Assembly (NCBI GenBank): GCA_029248755.1
Contig: JAQWIR010000034.1
Span: forward strand, 43,572-107,571
Direction of reading: 5' to 3'
From: Porticoccaceae bacterium
GTDB lineage: Bacteria > Pseudomonadota > Gammaproteobacteria > Pseudomonadales > Porticoccaceae
Length of the DNA stretch: 64,000 nt
Shown in pieces: positions 49,301 through 59,300 of this stretch (positions within the stretch are counted from its first letter, which is position 1; every line of letters begins with the position of its first letter). The position numbers and the translations under genes are program-made. The notes under the pieces are model-generated. The model saw only the letters and a program-made list of their open reading frames with translations, was not told where the DNA came from and made no database searches.

Positions 49301-49590
49301 AATTTATCTCTAAATTTTGTATTTTATTTTACTGTTGCAATGCCATCTGGCGGCTCAGATAGATCAGTATAAAAAAGATTTTATCTACCCCCTCTAGCAA
49401 CAGGATTTAGGCACAATATTCTACCATAGAAAACAAGGTATAACCCATTAATATTGCCGTCTAATTTAGCATTAGTATCATACAGCAAATAATCAAAATT
49501 TTTAGCCTTTAAAAGGGTAATTTTTTAATCAAACAACCTCAAAAATCAATAAAAAATGGGTATACTATTTAATCTGACCGAGGAAAAACT

Positions 49591-50910
49591 ATGCCGCCCA
49601 TTTCAATAGACCTTATCCTTCATTGCCAATGGGTGCTTCCCATTGTCCCCAACAACCAGATTCTGCAATATCACAGTGTAGCTATCGATGGTGGTCGTAT
49701 TCTTGAAGTACTGCCCACATCGAGCGCTAAACAAAAATATGCCAGCACAGAAACTCAAGAGCTGAGTCAGCATATATTAATGCCGGGGCTGATTAATACT
49801 CATTGCCATACTAGCTCCAGACTGATGCGCGGCATTGATAATGCGATGCAGGAAAAACAAGGAGCACAAACAGAATCTTCAGTTTCCGAACACATATATT
49901 CTGACACTAAATTTATAACCGATAGCGTCAATATAGCTATTGCTGAAATGATTAAAACTGGAACAACCTGCTTTGCCGAAATGGGAAGTGCTGGTGAGTT
50001 GTCCGTTGAAGCCGCCTGCAAAGCGGGCATTCGCAATCAAACAAATTTTACTCTTCACGAAAAAGCATCTGCATACGGCAAAAATGCCGAGGATTATCTT
50101 CATCGCGGTCTAAAATTACGTGACAACTACTCTAACCACCCTCTCATCAAAGTTGCCTGCGGAATTTATGATATTGCCGACCTAGAGGACAAAACACTTG
50201 AGCGACTGGCGGCCTATGCCAACGAGCTAGACTTGCCGATTCAAGCTCTGTGCAATGAATCTTTAGCCGCCATTGAAGCCTGTTATAAAAAAACCGGCTG
50301 TCGCCCACTTCAGCGCCTCAATAGTCAGGGCTTACTGTTACCAGAAACTCAATTAGTTGGAATGAATCACCTCAACTCCGATGACCTCAGCCTCTTGACC
50401 AGTACTAACAATCCTGTAGTGATATGCCCAGAGGAAACTTCAAGCCTATCGAGCAATATCGGTTGCTTAGACTCCCTAGTACAAGCCGACATTAATCTTA
50501 GCCTTGGCGCATCTGGATCTGCTACCTATAAACATCTAAATCTTATGGCCATTGTTAAAACTGCAGCTATCGCAATACAGCAAATTCAATGCTGTTCTCA
50601 ATCGGATGCGGCCCATCAAGCATTGCGTATGGCGACTATTAATGGTGCAAAAACACTAGGCTGGGAAAGCCAAACTGGCAGTATCGAACATGGAAAATAT
50701 GCAGATTTAATTGCTTTAGAAATTGATTCTATTCACCATCAACCCCTGTATAATCCCGCCGCACAATTAGTCTACAGTTGCACTAGCAGCCCTATTACTC
50801 ATAACTGGGTAGCGGGGCAACCACTACTTAAAGCGGGAAATTTATGTACAGTCAACGAACAAAAACTAATCCAATCGGCTAAAGATTGGGGTAAAAAGCT
50901 TATTAACTAA
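49591..50910 (+). CDS. TRZ/ATZ-type amidohydrolase homolog lacking most catalytic residues
   Basis: A 439-residue protein with the amidohydrolase composite fold: PGLINTHCH near residue 65, IAEMIKTGTTCFAEM near 117 and TINGAKTLGW...GKYADLIAL at the end. It occupies the slot beside ubiG where Pseudomonas carries a TRZ/ATZ hydrolase related to 5'-methylthioadenosine/S-adenosylhomocysteine deaminases. HxH (71 and 73) and Glu223 remain. The other ligands are replaced: PH of the GPH motif by Ile-Tyr (192-193), the metal His before Glu by Leu220, the His of the AVHM motif by Gly257, and the catalytic Asp of LGTDG by Ser308. It is probably not a deaminase; a binding or structural role is possible. 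Confidence 0.85.
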   Translation: MPPISIDLILHCQWVLPIVPNNQILQYHSVAIDGGRILEVLPTSSAKQKYASTETQELSQHILMPGLINTHCHTSSRLMRGIDNAMQEKQGAQTESSVSEHIYSDTKFITDSVNIAIAEMIKTGTTCFAEMGSAGELSVEAACKAGIRNQTNFTLHEKASAYGKNAEDYLHRGLKLRDNYSNHPLIKVACGIYDIADLEDKTLERLAAYANELDLPIQALCNESLAAIEACYKKTGCRPLQRLNSQGLLLPETQLVGMNHLNSDDLSLLTSTNNPVVICPEETSSLSSNIGCLDSLVQADINLSLGASGSATYKHLNLMAIVKTAAIAIQQIQCCSQSDAAHQALRMATINGAKTLGWESQTGSIEHGKYADLIALEIDSIHHQPLYNPAAQLVYSCTSSPITHNWVAGQPLLKAGNLCTVNEQKLIQSAKDWGKKLIN

Positions 50911-50950
50911 ATGGCAAAATCTCACTTAAAGCAGGTAATTCAAAACTAGC

Positions 50951-51658
50951 ATGGCAAATACACAAAATGTTGACCCCAATGAAATTCGCAAATTTGAAGA
51001 ACTTGCCAGCCGCTGGTGGGACAAAAACAGTGAATTTAAACCGCTTCATGACATCAATCCATTGCGTGCAAATTGGATCGATAATCTAGCGCCTGTAGCT
51101 GAAAAAAAGGTGCTTGATGTAGGCTGTGGCGGAGGAATTCTAGCGGAAGCCCTTGCTCAGCGAGGTGCACAGGTTACTGGAATTGATATGGGTGATGCGC
51201 CATTAGGTGTAGCCAAGCTTCACCAACTGGAATCTGGCCTATCCATAGACTACCAAAAGTCTACGGCCGAAGATTTTGCCAAAACCCATGAAAATAGCTT
51301 TGATACAGTTACCTGCCTAGAAATGCTAGAGCATGTTCCCGACCCTAGCTCAGTAGTGCGCGCCTGTGCCAAAATGGTAAAGCCAGGTGGTCATGTGTTT
51401 TTTTCTACCATTAATCGAAACCCTAAGGCATTTTTATTTGCCATTATTGGTGCGGAATATGTCCTGCGACTGCTCCCTCGCGGCACCCATGAGTATGCAA
51501 AATTTATAAGGCCCTCAGAACTTGCCAATTGGTCTAGAGAAGCTGAATTACAGGTCAATCAAATGACTGGCTTACTGTTTAATCCGCTGACCAAAAAATA
51601 CAAGCTAAGTGATTCAGATATGGATGTAAACTATATGATCAGCACACAAAAATGCTAG
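50951..51658 (+). CDS. ubiG: Ubiquinone biosynthesis O-methyltransferase UbiG
   Basis: UbiG does both O-methylations of ubiquinone synthesis. The 235-residue class I SAM methyltransferase has [21 protein letters not shown] at the N-terminus, typical of UbiG, motif [17 protein letters not shown] and the membrane-binding loop [17 protein letters not shown]. Its end (TGC TAG) overlaps the ATG of the next gene by 7 bp. The TAG here and in uvrA shows that amber is an ordinary stop in this genome. Confidence 0.96.
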   Translation: MANTQNVDPNEIRKFEELASRWWDKNSEFKPLHDINPLRANWIDNLAPVAEKKVLDVGCGGGILAEALAQRGAQVTGIDMGDAPLGVAKLHQLESGLSIDYQKSTAEDFAKTHENSFDTVTCLEMLEHVPDPSSVVRACAKMVKPGGHVFFSTINRNPKAFLFAIIGAEYVLRLLPRGTHEYAKFIRPSELANWSREAELQVNQMTGLLFNPLTKKYKLSDSDMDVNYMISTQKC

Positions 51659-52311
51659 ATTTTAAAGCACTCTTATTTGATCTTGACGGGACTCTCTTAG
51701 ATACAGCCCCTGATTTTATTACCGCAATCAATACACAGCTCAAAAGGCACGGGCGTAAACCACCAATAGGTGATGTAGTCCGCACCTCTGTTACCCATGG
51801 GTCTATTGGCATTATTGAGAATGTTTACAACATCAAACAGGATCATCCAGAATTCGAACCCCTCAAGGAAGAATTCTTAGAACTCTATCTTAGTAATATC
51901 TCAGAAAAAACCGGTTTATTTGATGGGTTGAGGCAGGTGCTTGATAGCTGTGAAGAGCGCACTATACCCTGGGGTATAGTGACCAATAAACCCCTGAGAT
52001 ATACCGCTCCATTAATGGCAGATTTAGGTTTAGACAAGCAATCAGCAACCACCATCTGCCCAGACCATGTTGTTAATCCAAAACCTGATCCTGAAGCATT
52101 AATTCTCGCCTGCTCACAAATTAAAATTGCCCCCAGTGACTGCCTCTACATCGGCGATCATATTCGCGATATACAGGCAGGAAAAAGTGCCGGCATGAGA
52201 ACCATAGCGGCCGGATGGGGCTATATCGAAGAATTTGAAAATATCACTCAATGGCAAGCTGATTGGGTGGTTGAGAAGTCAGCTGACTTAAACTCACTTT
52301 TGTTCAGTTAA
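51652..52311 (+). CDS. HAD phosphatase, Gph/MupP-like
   Basis: A 219-residue HAD-superfamily phosphatase with motif [17 protein letters not shown] (nucleophile Asp and acid Asp), motif II VTNKPL, and motif [13 protein letters not shown] and [13 protein letters not shown]. The family includes phosphoglycolate phosphatase Gph. Its position between ubiG and yciK is that of MupP in Pseudomonas putida, an N-acetylmuramate 6-phosphate phosphatase of peptidoglycan recycling, so MupP activity is plausible. It overlaps ubiG by 7 bp. Confidence 0.88.
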   Translation: MLDFKALLFDLDGTLLDTAPDFITAINTQLKRHGRKPPIGDVVRTSVTHGSIGIIENVYNIKQDHPEFEPLKEEFLELYLSNISEKTGLFDGLRQVLDSCEERTIPWGIVTNKPLRYTAPLMADLGLDKQSATTICPDHVVNPKPDPEALILACSQIKIAPSDCLYIGDHIRDIQAGKSAGMRTIAAGWGYIEEFENITQWQADWVVEKSADLNSLLFS

Positions 52312-52327
52312 TTAAAGGATTACCACA

Positions 52328-53092
52328 TTGTTATCAGCCCAAGAAATAGCCAACTATCAAGCGCAAGACAACTCACTAAAAGATCGAGTAATTTTGGTAA
52401 CGGGCGCTGGAGATGGTATAGGAAAAGCCGCTGCAATTGCTTATGCACAGGCTGGTGCTAGGGTTATTTTAGCCGGTAGAACGGTAGAAAAATTAGAGCA
52501 GGTTTATGACCAAATTATCAGCACTGGGGGGTGTGAACCCCTTATATATCCAGTAGATTTTGAAGGTGCTACTGAAGATGATTTTAATGAGCTAGCCAAC
52601 CAATGTGATCAGCAATTTGGTCGCTTAGACGGACTACTACTCAATGCCGGTATTCTTGGTCAGCGAACCCCGCTTTCAAGCTACAGACATGATGTATGGA
52701 CCAAGGTGCTTCAGGTGAATGTAACAGCACAGCATCTAATTACCAAAGCCCTGATGCCTGTTCTAGAAGCATCAGATAATGCATCTGTGATATTTACAAC
52801 ATCCGGTGTCGGTCGTGTTGGTCGGGCATTTTGGGGCGCCTATGCCGTATCAAAGTTCGCTGTTGAAGGTTTGGTTCAAACATGGGCCGCTGAAACAGAG
52901 GGCCTGAACTCAGTTCGCATCAATTGCATTAATCCCGGCGCTACTAGCACCCAGATGCGCGCCCAAGCCTTTCCTGCTGAGAATCCAGAAAGTATTGCAT
53001 CACCACAAGATATTATGCCTGCATATTTGTATCTTATGGGCCCTGAAAGCAGTCAAGTCAATGGTCAATCGATCGACGCACAAATAAAATAA
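52328..53092 (+). CDS. yciK: YciK-family short-chain dehydrogenase
   Basis: A 254-residue SDR oxidoreductase with nucleotide motif TGAGDGIGKAAA, NAG motif LLNAGILG and active-site YAVSK, with the Ser in FTTSGVGR. The start is TTG 52328, preceded by AAAGGA at a suitable distance; the next ATG would delete the cofactor site. It follows the HAD gene by 16 bp, completing ubiG-mupP-yciK as in Pseudomonas. Substrate unknown. Confidence 0.9.
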   Translation: MLSAQEIANYQAQDNSLKDRVILVTGAGDGIGKAAAIAYAQAGARVILAGRTVEKLEQVYDQIISTGGCEPLIYPVDFEGATEDDFNELANQCDQQFGRLDGLLLNAGILGQRTPLSSYRHDVWTKVLQVNVTAQHLITKALMPVLEASDNASVIFTTSGVGRVGRAFWGAYAVSKFAVEGLVQTWAAETEGLNSVRINCINPGATSTQMRAQAFPAENPESIASPQDIMPAYLYLMGPESSQVNGQSIDAQIK

Positions 53093-53130
53093 TTCAAATA
53101 TATAAAGCAATTAATCCATTGATTATACGG

Positions 53131-53970
53131 CTATTTCTTCCAAGGATTACCGCGAGCGCGCAGGCGCTTTTCTTTACGCTGTCTAATATCTTTTAGAACG
53201 GTACTTTCATTGAATTTTGGCGCCCTTAAATCAACTGCTTTAAACAGAGAAGCGACTTGTTTGGGCTCTAATTCAATAAACTCTGATCGTCGAATAAATG
53301 ATGGCAATTCGATTGGGCCGTAACTAATTCGTTTAAGACGGCTCACCTCGACATCTTGGGATTCCCATAGACGGCGCACTTCCCGAGTTTTACCTTCAGC
53401 TAATATACAGCGAAACCACTGATTACTGCTGGTTCTTTCTTCAGGATTGCGATGATGCTGGGCTTTTACGGTTTGGAATTTGGCTAGACCATCATCTAAA
53501 ACAACACCATCCATAAGGTTGTTTAACATTTTTTGATCAACATCACCGTGAATTCGAGCAAGATATTCTCGTTTGATTTCATAGGAGGGATGCATTAAAC
53601 GATTGGCAAGTTCACCATAATTGGTAAATAACAATAGTCCACTGGTGTTAATGTCCAATCTACCAATGGCGATCCAGCGGCCAGAATTAATTTTGGGCAA
53701 TACATCAAACACTGTGGGTCGACCATCGGGATCTGACGTGGTACTAACCTCGCCCTCAGGCTTGCTGTACATCAAAACTCTAGGAATTTCATCACGATCG
53801 GTTTTAATAACTCGACCATCGACCATAATGCGATCACTTACTTCGGCGCGATCGCCAAGGGTGGCTGTGGATCCGTTTACTGATACTCTGCCGTCCACAA
53901 TCCATTTTTCTAGCTCTCGGCGTGAACCAAGACCCGCGCCAGCTAGCATTTTCTGTAATTTTTCACTCAT
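53131..53970 (-). CDS. rluB: 23S rRNA pseudouridine-2605 synthase RluB
   Basis: An RsuA-family synthase making pseudouridine 2605 in 23S rRNA. The 279-residue protein has an N-terminal S4 domain (EKLQKMLAGAGLGSRREL), the catalytic motif GRLDINTSGLLLFTN with Asp106, and GKTREVRRLWES. A basic C-terminal tail (RQRKEKRLRARG) follows. It overlaps the scpB end by 8 bp in a scpA-scpB-rluB unit, as in many gammaproteobacteria. It could in principle be RluE or RsuA, but context favours RluB. Confidence 0.93.
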   Translation of the reverse strand: MSEKLQKMLAGAGLGSRRELEKWIVDGRVSVNGSTATLGDRAEVSDRIMVDGRVIKTDRDEIPRVLMYSKPEGEVSTTSDPDGRPTVFDVLPKINSGRWIAIGRLDINTSGLLLFTNYGELANRLMHPSYEIKREYLARIHGDVDQKMLNNLMDGVVLDDGLAKFQTVKAQHHRNPEERTSSNQWFRCILAEGKTREVRRLWESQDVEVSRLKRISYGPIELPSFIRRSEFIELEPKQVASLFKAVDLRAPKFNESTVLKDIRQRKEKRLRARGNPWKK

Positions 53971-54667
53971 TGTTTAAACTATTATCCATTTCTTCAACAG
54001 GATGGTTTTGATGATCATCCTCAGACTGTGAATTGATCACAGATTCATCTAGCGGTGCGTTGTGTGACTCAGTTAAATCTTCTGTTTCACCTGAAGGTAC
54101 AGTTTGAGCAAGAGAAAGCTCTAATGCCGGATCTAGCTCAGTAAGATCTTTAATTTCGCCTAATGCAGGTAAATCATCGAGACTCTTTAAGTTAAAATAA
54201 TCTAAAAATTGTTTAGTAGTAGCGAAGAGTGCTGGCTTACCAGGTACATCGCGATAACCAACCACACGAACCCACTCTCGCTCTTGCAGTGTTTTAATAA
54301 TCTCTGAGCTCACCGCAACACCTCGAACCAACTCGATATCACCTCGCGTAAGGGGCTGTCTGTAGGCTATCAGCGATAACGTCTCTAACATAGCTCGAGA
54401 GTAACGTTTTGGCTTTTCTTCCCAAAGTTTGTTAACCCAACCCGCCAAATCTTGATGAACCTGAAATCTGTAGCCGCTGGCGGTCTGCTTCAGTTCAAAA
54501 CCTCGCTCGCGACAGTCAGTATCAATCTCTTCCAGTGCAGCTTTTATCTGGTCTCTAGGCGGTCGCTCTTGATCATCAAACAATCGTTCTAAATGATTTA
54601 GATCGAGTGATTTTCCTGCCGCCATCAAGGCGCCTTCTACTATTCTTTTTATTAAATCTGAATTCAT
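53963..54667 (-). CDS. scpB: Segregation and condensation protein ScpB
   Basis: ScpB is the kite subunit of SMC-ScpAB condensin. The 234-residue protein has tandem winged-helix domains (IVEGALMAAGKSLDLNHLE; AMLETLSLIAYRQPLTRGDIE; VRVVGYRDVPGKPALFATT) and an acidic C-terminal extension from about residue 185. It overlaps scpA by four bases (ATGA). No smc gene is in the window. Confidence 0.95.
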   Translation of the reverse strand: MNSDLIKRIVEGALMAAGKSLDLNHLERLFDDQERPPRDQIKAALEEIDTDCRERGFELKQTASGYRFQVHQDLAGWVNKLWEEKPKRYSRAMLETLSLIAYRQPLTRGDIELVRGVAVSSEIIKTLQEREWVRVVGYRDVPGKPALFATTKQFLDYFNLKSLDDLPALGEIKDLTELDPALELSLAQTVPSGETEDLTESHNAPLDESVINSQSEDDHQNHPVEEMDNSLNNE

Positions 54668-55533
54668 GATGTTTTTGCTTTTACATGTATGGGGCCAAAG
54701 TTTTCACTTTGAACGATTTCTACTAAGGATTCTTTGATTAATTCCATCACCGCTAAAAAAGTAACCACTACACCTAAGCGCCCCTCTTCAAGCGAAAACA
54801 AGGCAACAAAGGGAACAAATTGATTGTTGCGCAAATTTTCCATTACCTGTGACATACGCTCTCGGGTGGATAGTTTTTCCATTTCAATCTGATGACTTTC
54901 AAACATTTCTGAGCGCTTTAACACATCGGCTAGTGCGGTAACTAATTCTCGCATATCTACATCTGGATTAGGACGTTGCTGATCTCGATCTGGCGCTTCT
55001 GCAGTTGCGCGATGGAGATCGCGCCCCATCCTTGGCAATTCATCGATATCCTCAGCCGCTTGTTTAAACCGCTCATACTCTTGAAGTCGCTTTATTAATT
55101 CTGCGCGAGGATCTTCTTCATCCTCTTCTTCTGACTGCTGCCTTGGCAATAACATACGGGATTTTATTTCCGCTAACATTGCAGCCATTACCAAATACTC
55201 GGCGGCTAGCTCTAACTGAATGGATGCCATCAGTTCTATATAACCAAGGTACTGCTTAGTAATTTCAGCCACATCAATATCTAAAATATCCAAATTTTGG
55301 CGTCTGATCAGATAAAGTAGCAAATCGAGGGGACCCTCAAAAGCCTCGAGAATAACTTCCAAAGCGTCTGGCGGAATATAAAGGTCTTTAGGCAAGATAG
55401 TTAATTCTTTACCTTGAACTACCGCAAAGGGCATTTCTTCCTGTTGTGGGGGCACTGATTCAGTCACAGGGGGTAGTACAGAGACCTCGGGCTCCGTTTT
55501 CATACCTTGATTTGAGCTGACTTGATCAGACAC
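54664..55533 (-). CDS. scpA: Segregation and condensation protein ScpA
   Basis: ScpA is the kleisin that bridges the two SMC heads. The 289-residue protein has the kleisin N-terminal signature FEGPLDLLLYLIRRQNLDILD (in part) near residue 68. AAMLAEIKSRMLLP follows, then a Glu-rich linker and a C-terminal winged helix (FVALFSLEEGRLGVVVTFLA). About 60 extra Gln/Pro/Glu-rich residues precede the core. It is first in scpA-scpB-rluB, 65 bp after the YrdC-family gene. Confidence 0.95.
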   Translation of the reverse strand: MSDQVSSNQGMKTEPEVSVLPPVTESVPPQQEEMPFAVVQGKELTILPKDLYIPPDALEVILEAFEGPLDLLLYLIRRQNLDILDIDVAEITKQYLGYIELMASIQLELAAEYLVMAAMLAEIKSRMLLPRQQSEEEDEEDPRAELIKRLQEYERFKQAAEDIDELPRMGRDLHRATAEAPDRDQQRPNPDVDMRELVTALADVLKRSEMFESHQIEMEKLSTRERMSQVMENLRNNQFVPFVALFSLEEGRLGVVVTFLAVMELIKESLVEIVQSENFGPIHVKAKTS

Positions 55534-55598
55534 TTGTTACCCCTTGAATCTTTAAGTTTTGATTATACTCAGATTGTGTAATCTGAACATCATCAAAA

Positions 55599-56216
55599 TT
55601 AAATTGCTTTAAAATCACCTGCACCCTGACGCAATAGTTTGGGTGTATCCTCAGTCATGTCGACTACAGTAGTCGGCTCCATTCCGCAGAAACCTGCATC
55701 AATGACTATATCAACTCTCGACCCTAAGAACTGATTAATCTCGTAGGCATCAGTCATTGGGTACTGGTCATCTGGCATCATCAAAGTGACGCTCATCATA
55801 GGCTCATGCAAACTGTCTAGCATTGCTTTTACTATCGGACTATCTGGCACTCGTATGCCAATTGTTTTTCTCTTTGGATGCATCAGTCGGCGCGGTACTT
55901 CTGAGGATGCCTTTAAAATAAAAGTGAAAGGTCCTGGCGTACTTGCTTTCAGCGCTCTAAATGCCACATTATCTACCCGAGCATAGGTTGCTAACTCTGA
56001 TAAATCTCGACAAATCAGGGTGAAATTATGATGTTTATCAAGGTTTCTAATATCACGAATACGATCCATAGCCTGCTTATCACCAATGTGACAGCCCAAC
56101 GCATAAACTGAATCTGTAGGGTATGCAATAACACCCCCGCGATGAATGATATCGATAACTGGATCGAGTAGTCGCTGCTGGGGGTTTTCAGGATGTATTG
56201 AAACGATTTCGCCCAT
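55599..56216 (-). CDS. YciO/TsaC-like YrdC-domain protein
   Basis: A 205-residue single YrdC domain. HRGGVIAYPTDSVYALGCHI forms the nucleotide-binding start. HNFTLICRDLSELATYA, PGPFTFILKA, RRLMHPKRKTIGIRVPDSP and the closing VDMTEDTPKLLRQGAG follow. Such proteins make threonylcarbamoyl-AMP for t6A in tRNA (TsaC/Sua5) or belong to the related YciO group. Linkage to scpA/rluB and a length near 205 favour YciO. It starts the scp-rluB operon. Confidence 0.85.
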   Translation of the reverse strand: MGEIVSIHPENPQQRLLDPVIDIIHRGGVIAYPTDSVYALGCHIGDKQAMDRIRDIRNLDKHHNFTLICRDLSELATYARVDNVAFRALKASTPGPFTFILKASSEVPRRLMHPKRKTIGIRVPDSPIVKAMLDSLHEPMMSVTLMMPDDQYPMTDAYEINQFLGSRVDIVIDAGFCGMEPTTVVDMTEDTPKLLRQGAGDFKAI

Positions 56217-56341
56217 ATTCTTTAATAATCTTGATGGCTAAAATAATAACTAATTATCTCATAGCCGGGGCGTAAAAACCTCCAGATGTTTAAAATAATA
56301 TGTCTTCCGCTTGATTTGCGCTACTTTTTAATAAGCTAAAA

Positions 56342-59300
56342 TTAATTAGTAGAATTTTTTACCGCAGGCTTCTTTTTCTTTGTTAACTTTTTACTTAAAA
56401 ATTTAGCGTGAAAAACTTTATTATTTAGAGGCTCTGACACCAAAAAACCTTGAAAAGAATGGCAATTTAATTGCTTTAATATCGCCTTTTGGCCCTCGGT
56501 CTCAACACCCTCGGCAACAGTTTCAATATTTAACTCATTGGCTAAATTAACGATACTTTTTACTATAGCCTGATCCTCAGTATTAGTTTCGATACCCTTT
56601 GTAAATAATCGATCAATTTTTAGCGTGTCGACAGGTATTTCTTTTAAGTGATTAAGTGATGAATAGCCACTGCCAAAATCATCTAGAGCAATAGTAACGC
56701 CTAAATCTTTAATCTTAATAAGCTCAGCACCGATTTTTTCAGGTTTACACATCAGAGCATTTTCAGTAATTTCTAATTCCACCAAACCCCTTGTATCAGG
56801 GTATTTTTGCATTATTGATGAGACATTATCATAGAGAAATTCCAATGTTGATCCGCTTAGAGAGATGTTTAACGATAGTGTTAATTTATGGCCAGACTGC
56901 AGCCAATAATTGAGTTGTTTTATTCCTTCCTGTAAAACCCAATAATTCATTTTCGTCATCAAATCAGTGCTCTCTGCAATATCAATAAAATCATTGGGTA
57001 TAAGAGAACCTTTAATAGGATGAGTCCAGCGAAGTAGTGCTTCAGCGCCCAGAAGTGCGCCTGTTTTGAAATCAATTTTGGGCTGGAAACTTAACGTTAA
57101 TTCATCGCGATCAAAAGCTTTTCGTAAGTCTTTTTGTAATTCAAGCCGTGCACTGATTTCCGATTCCATACCGGCCTTATAAAAGTAAACGCGATCACGG
57201 TTTTTTTTTGCTTTGAACATAGCTGTATCAGCATGCTTTAAAAGATCTGATATTTCTTTTCCATCGTCTGGAAATACTGATATGCCAATACTAGTGGTTA
57301 CTAGTATTTGTCGTCTTAAAAAAACAAAGGGTTTTCTAAATGACTCACATAACTGACCTGCAATTTCCTCTATCACTTTTAAACTTTTAACATCTTGCAA
57401 AACAATAGTAAATTCGTCGCCACCAAGCCGAGCAATTAAATCTTGCCCTCTTAAAAAGTCTCTAAGACGATCTGCAACCGCCTTAAGCAAAAGATCACCT
57501 ACATCATGCCCCATAGTGTCATTGACCACTTTAAAATGATCTAAATCCAAAAACAGCACCGCAAACATAGTTTTTTCGACATTTGACTGATCAATCATTA
57601 GCTGTAAATGCTGCATTAAATTAGTACGATTGGGTAATCCAGTCAAAGAATCATGATAGGCAAGTTGTTTCATATATCTGTCTGCCTTATTCGATGATAT
57701 TAGATGATTGACGCGCTTTTGAATCACAGAGGTGTTTACCGGCTTATTGATAAAGTCTGTAGCATCGACAGAAAATGCCATTGACACAGCATCCTCACTA
57801 TCTGAAGCAGTGATAATAAGAATGGGGATATCTGCGCCAAATGGCATATTTCTTATAGTCTGACAAAGATCAAATCCATCTAATCCAGGCATAATGGCAT
57901 CTATTAAAATTAGGTCTGGCATGCAACGCTTACATAGCTCTAATGCTTCTTTTGCTTCCCTTGCCTCATTCACCTCGCAACCACTATTTCGAAGGGCCTC
58001 GGCCAACACCACTCTGGACGTACGATCATCATCTACAACTAAAACTAAATCCTTGCTATCGAAGTGATTCACTGAAGTATACTGCCGCTTTAATGACTCT
58101 TTTTCTTTCATTAAATCTGAATGTAATAACTCAGCTGCGCTTTCAATATTAGGTAAAATTTTCTTTATATCCTGCATTTCACCACCTCTAACTTTTTCTT
58201 CGAGCTGGGCACTCAATCGTACCATTTGTTCAGCTCCAAAATTTCTAGCAGCCCCTTTTAGGGTATGCGCTATGTAGCATATTTCGCTTTCATTATTTTG
58301 GCTAATAGCAGAGTGCAAAGTCTGAATATAGATTTTCATATCTAAGCAAAAATCTTTGATGATATTGGTGATTGAGCTACCAACAGTGTTGACTAAACGA
58401 TCTAGAGCGCGGGGGTTATAGCTTAAGTTATTAACTGGTGGACGATGAATTATTTTGTAGTTTGAATTTTCGCTCTCACTTATTGCTTTTACCGCTCTAC
58501 CTGCGGGGAAAAATGTCCATCTTGATAGCAGATCCCTTAGGTCGACTAAAGTTATAGGTTTGTCAACAACATCACTCATTCCTGCTGACATACACAACTC
58601 TCGGTCTGTATCATTGGTGGCCATACCAATAATTGGTAATTTTCCTGCATCCTGCTCTTCAAACCCTCTAATTTGTCGGGTTGCTGCATAACCACTTAGA
58701 ACGGGCATATTGCAGTCCATCAAAACCAAATCAAAATCACCATAAACAACTTTTTCAACTGCATTTTTGCCGTTAGATGTCACCTGATGGCGACAATTAA
58801 GTCGAATCAACATTGCCTCTATAATCTGCTGGTTGACTCGGTTATCCTCTACAACAAGTACATTTGCAGTGACTGCACTATCCAAATTAGTTAGAGCGCT
58901 AATTAATTTAGCATCTGTCTCTGGAGGTAACTGATTAATTAATATCTGGGTAAGAGACGATGAAAGCAGTGGCTTTTCCAAACGAGCAACCTGGAGATCG
59001 TCGAGATGATAGGAAGAGAAATAGGGATTAGACAAAATAAGTGCAAAAGTATCGGCAAAAGACAAACCATCCTGTAATAATCCAAAAAATTCAGGAATTG
59101 GAATATCTCCAAGATCCTCATCAATAATGACCGCACTATAAAGAGTCAATTCCGAGCCCGAGAAAAGCTTGAGAGCATCTTGACTTGAATTGGATATCGT
59201 TATCTTGCCACCTAATGACTCTATGCTGTGAGAGACACTATCTCTAATAACTGGCGAACGAGTAACTAACAAAAATTTCTGGTTAATTAACTCTGTCTTT

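Noticed and set aside
49301..49590. Possible small RNA or tRNA in the gyrA/amidohydrolase divergent region
   Set aside because: AT-rich with a TATACT near 49562 but no tRNA-like fold, convincing -35 element or terminator was found.
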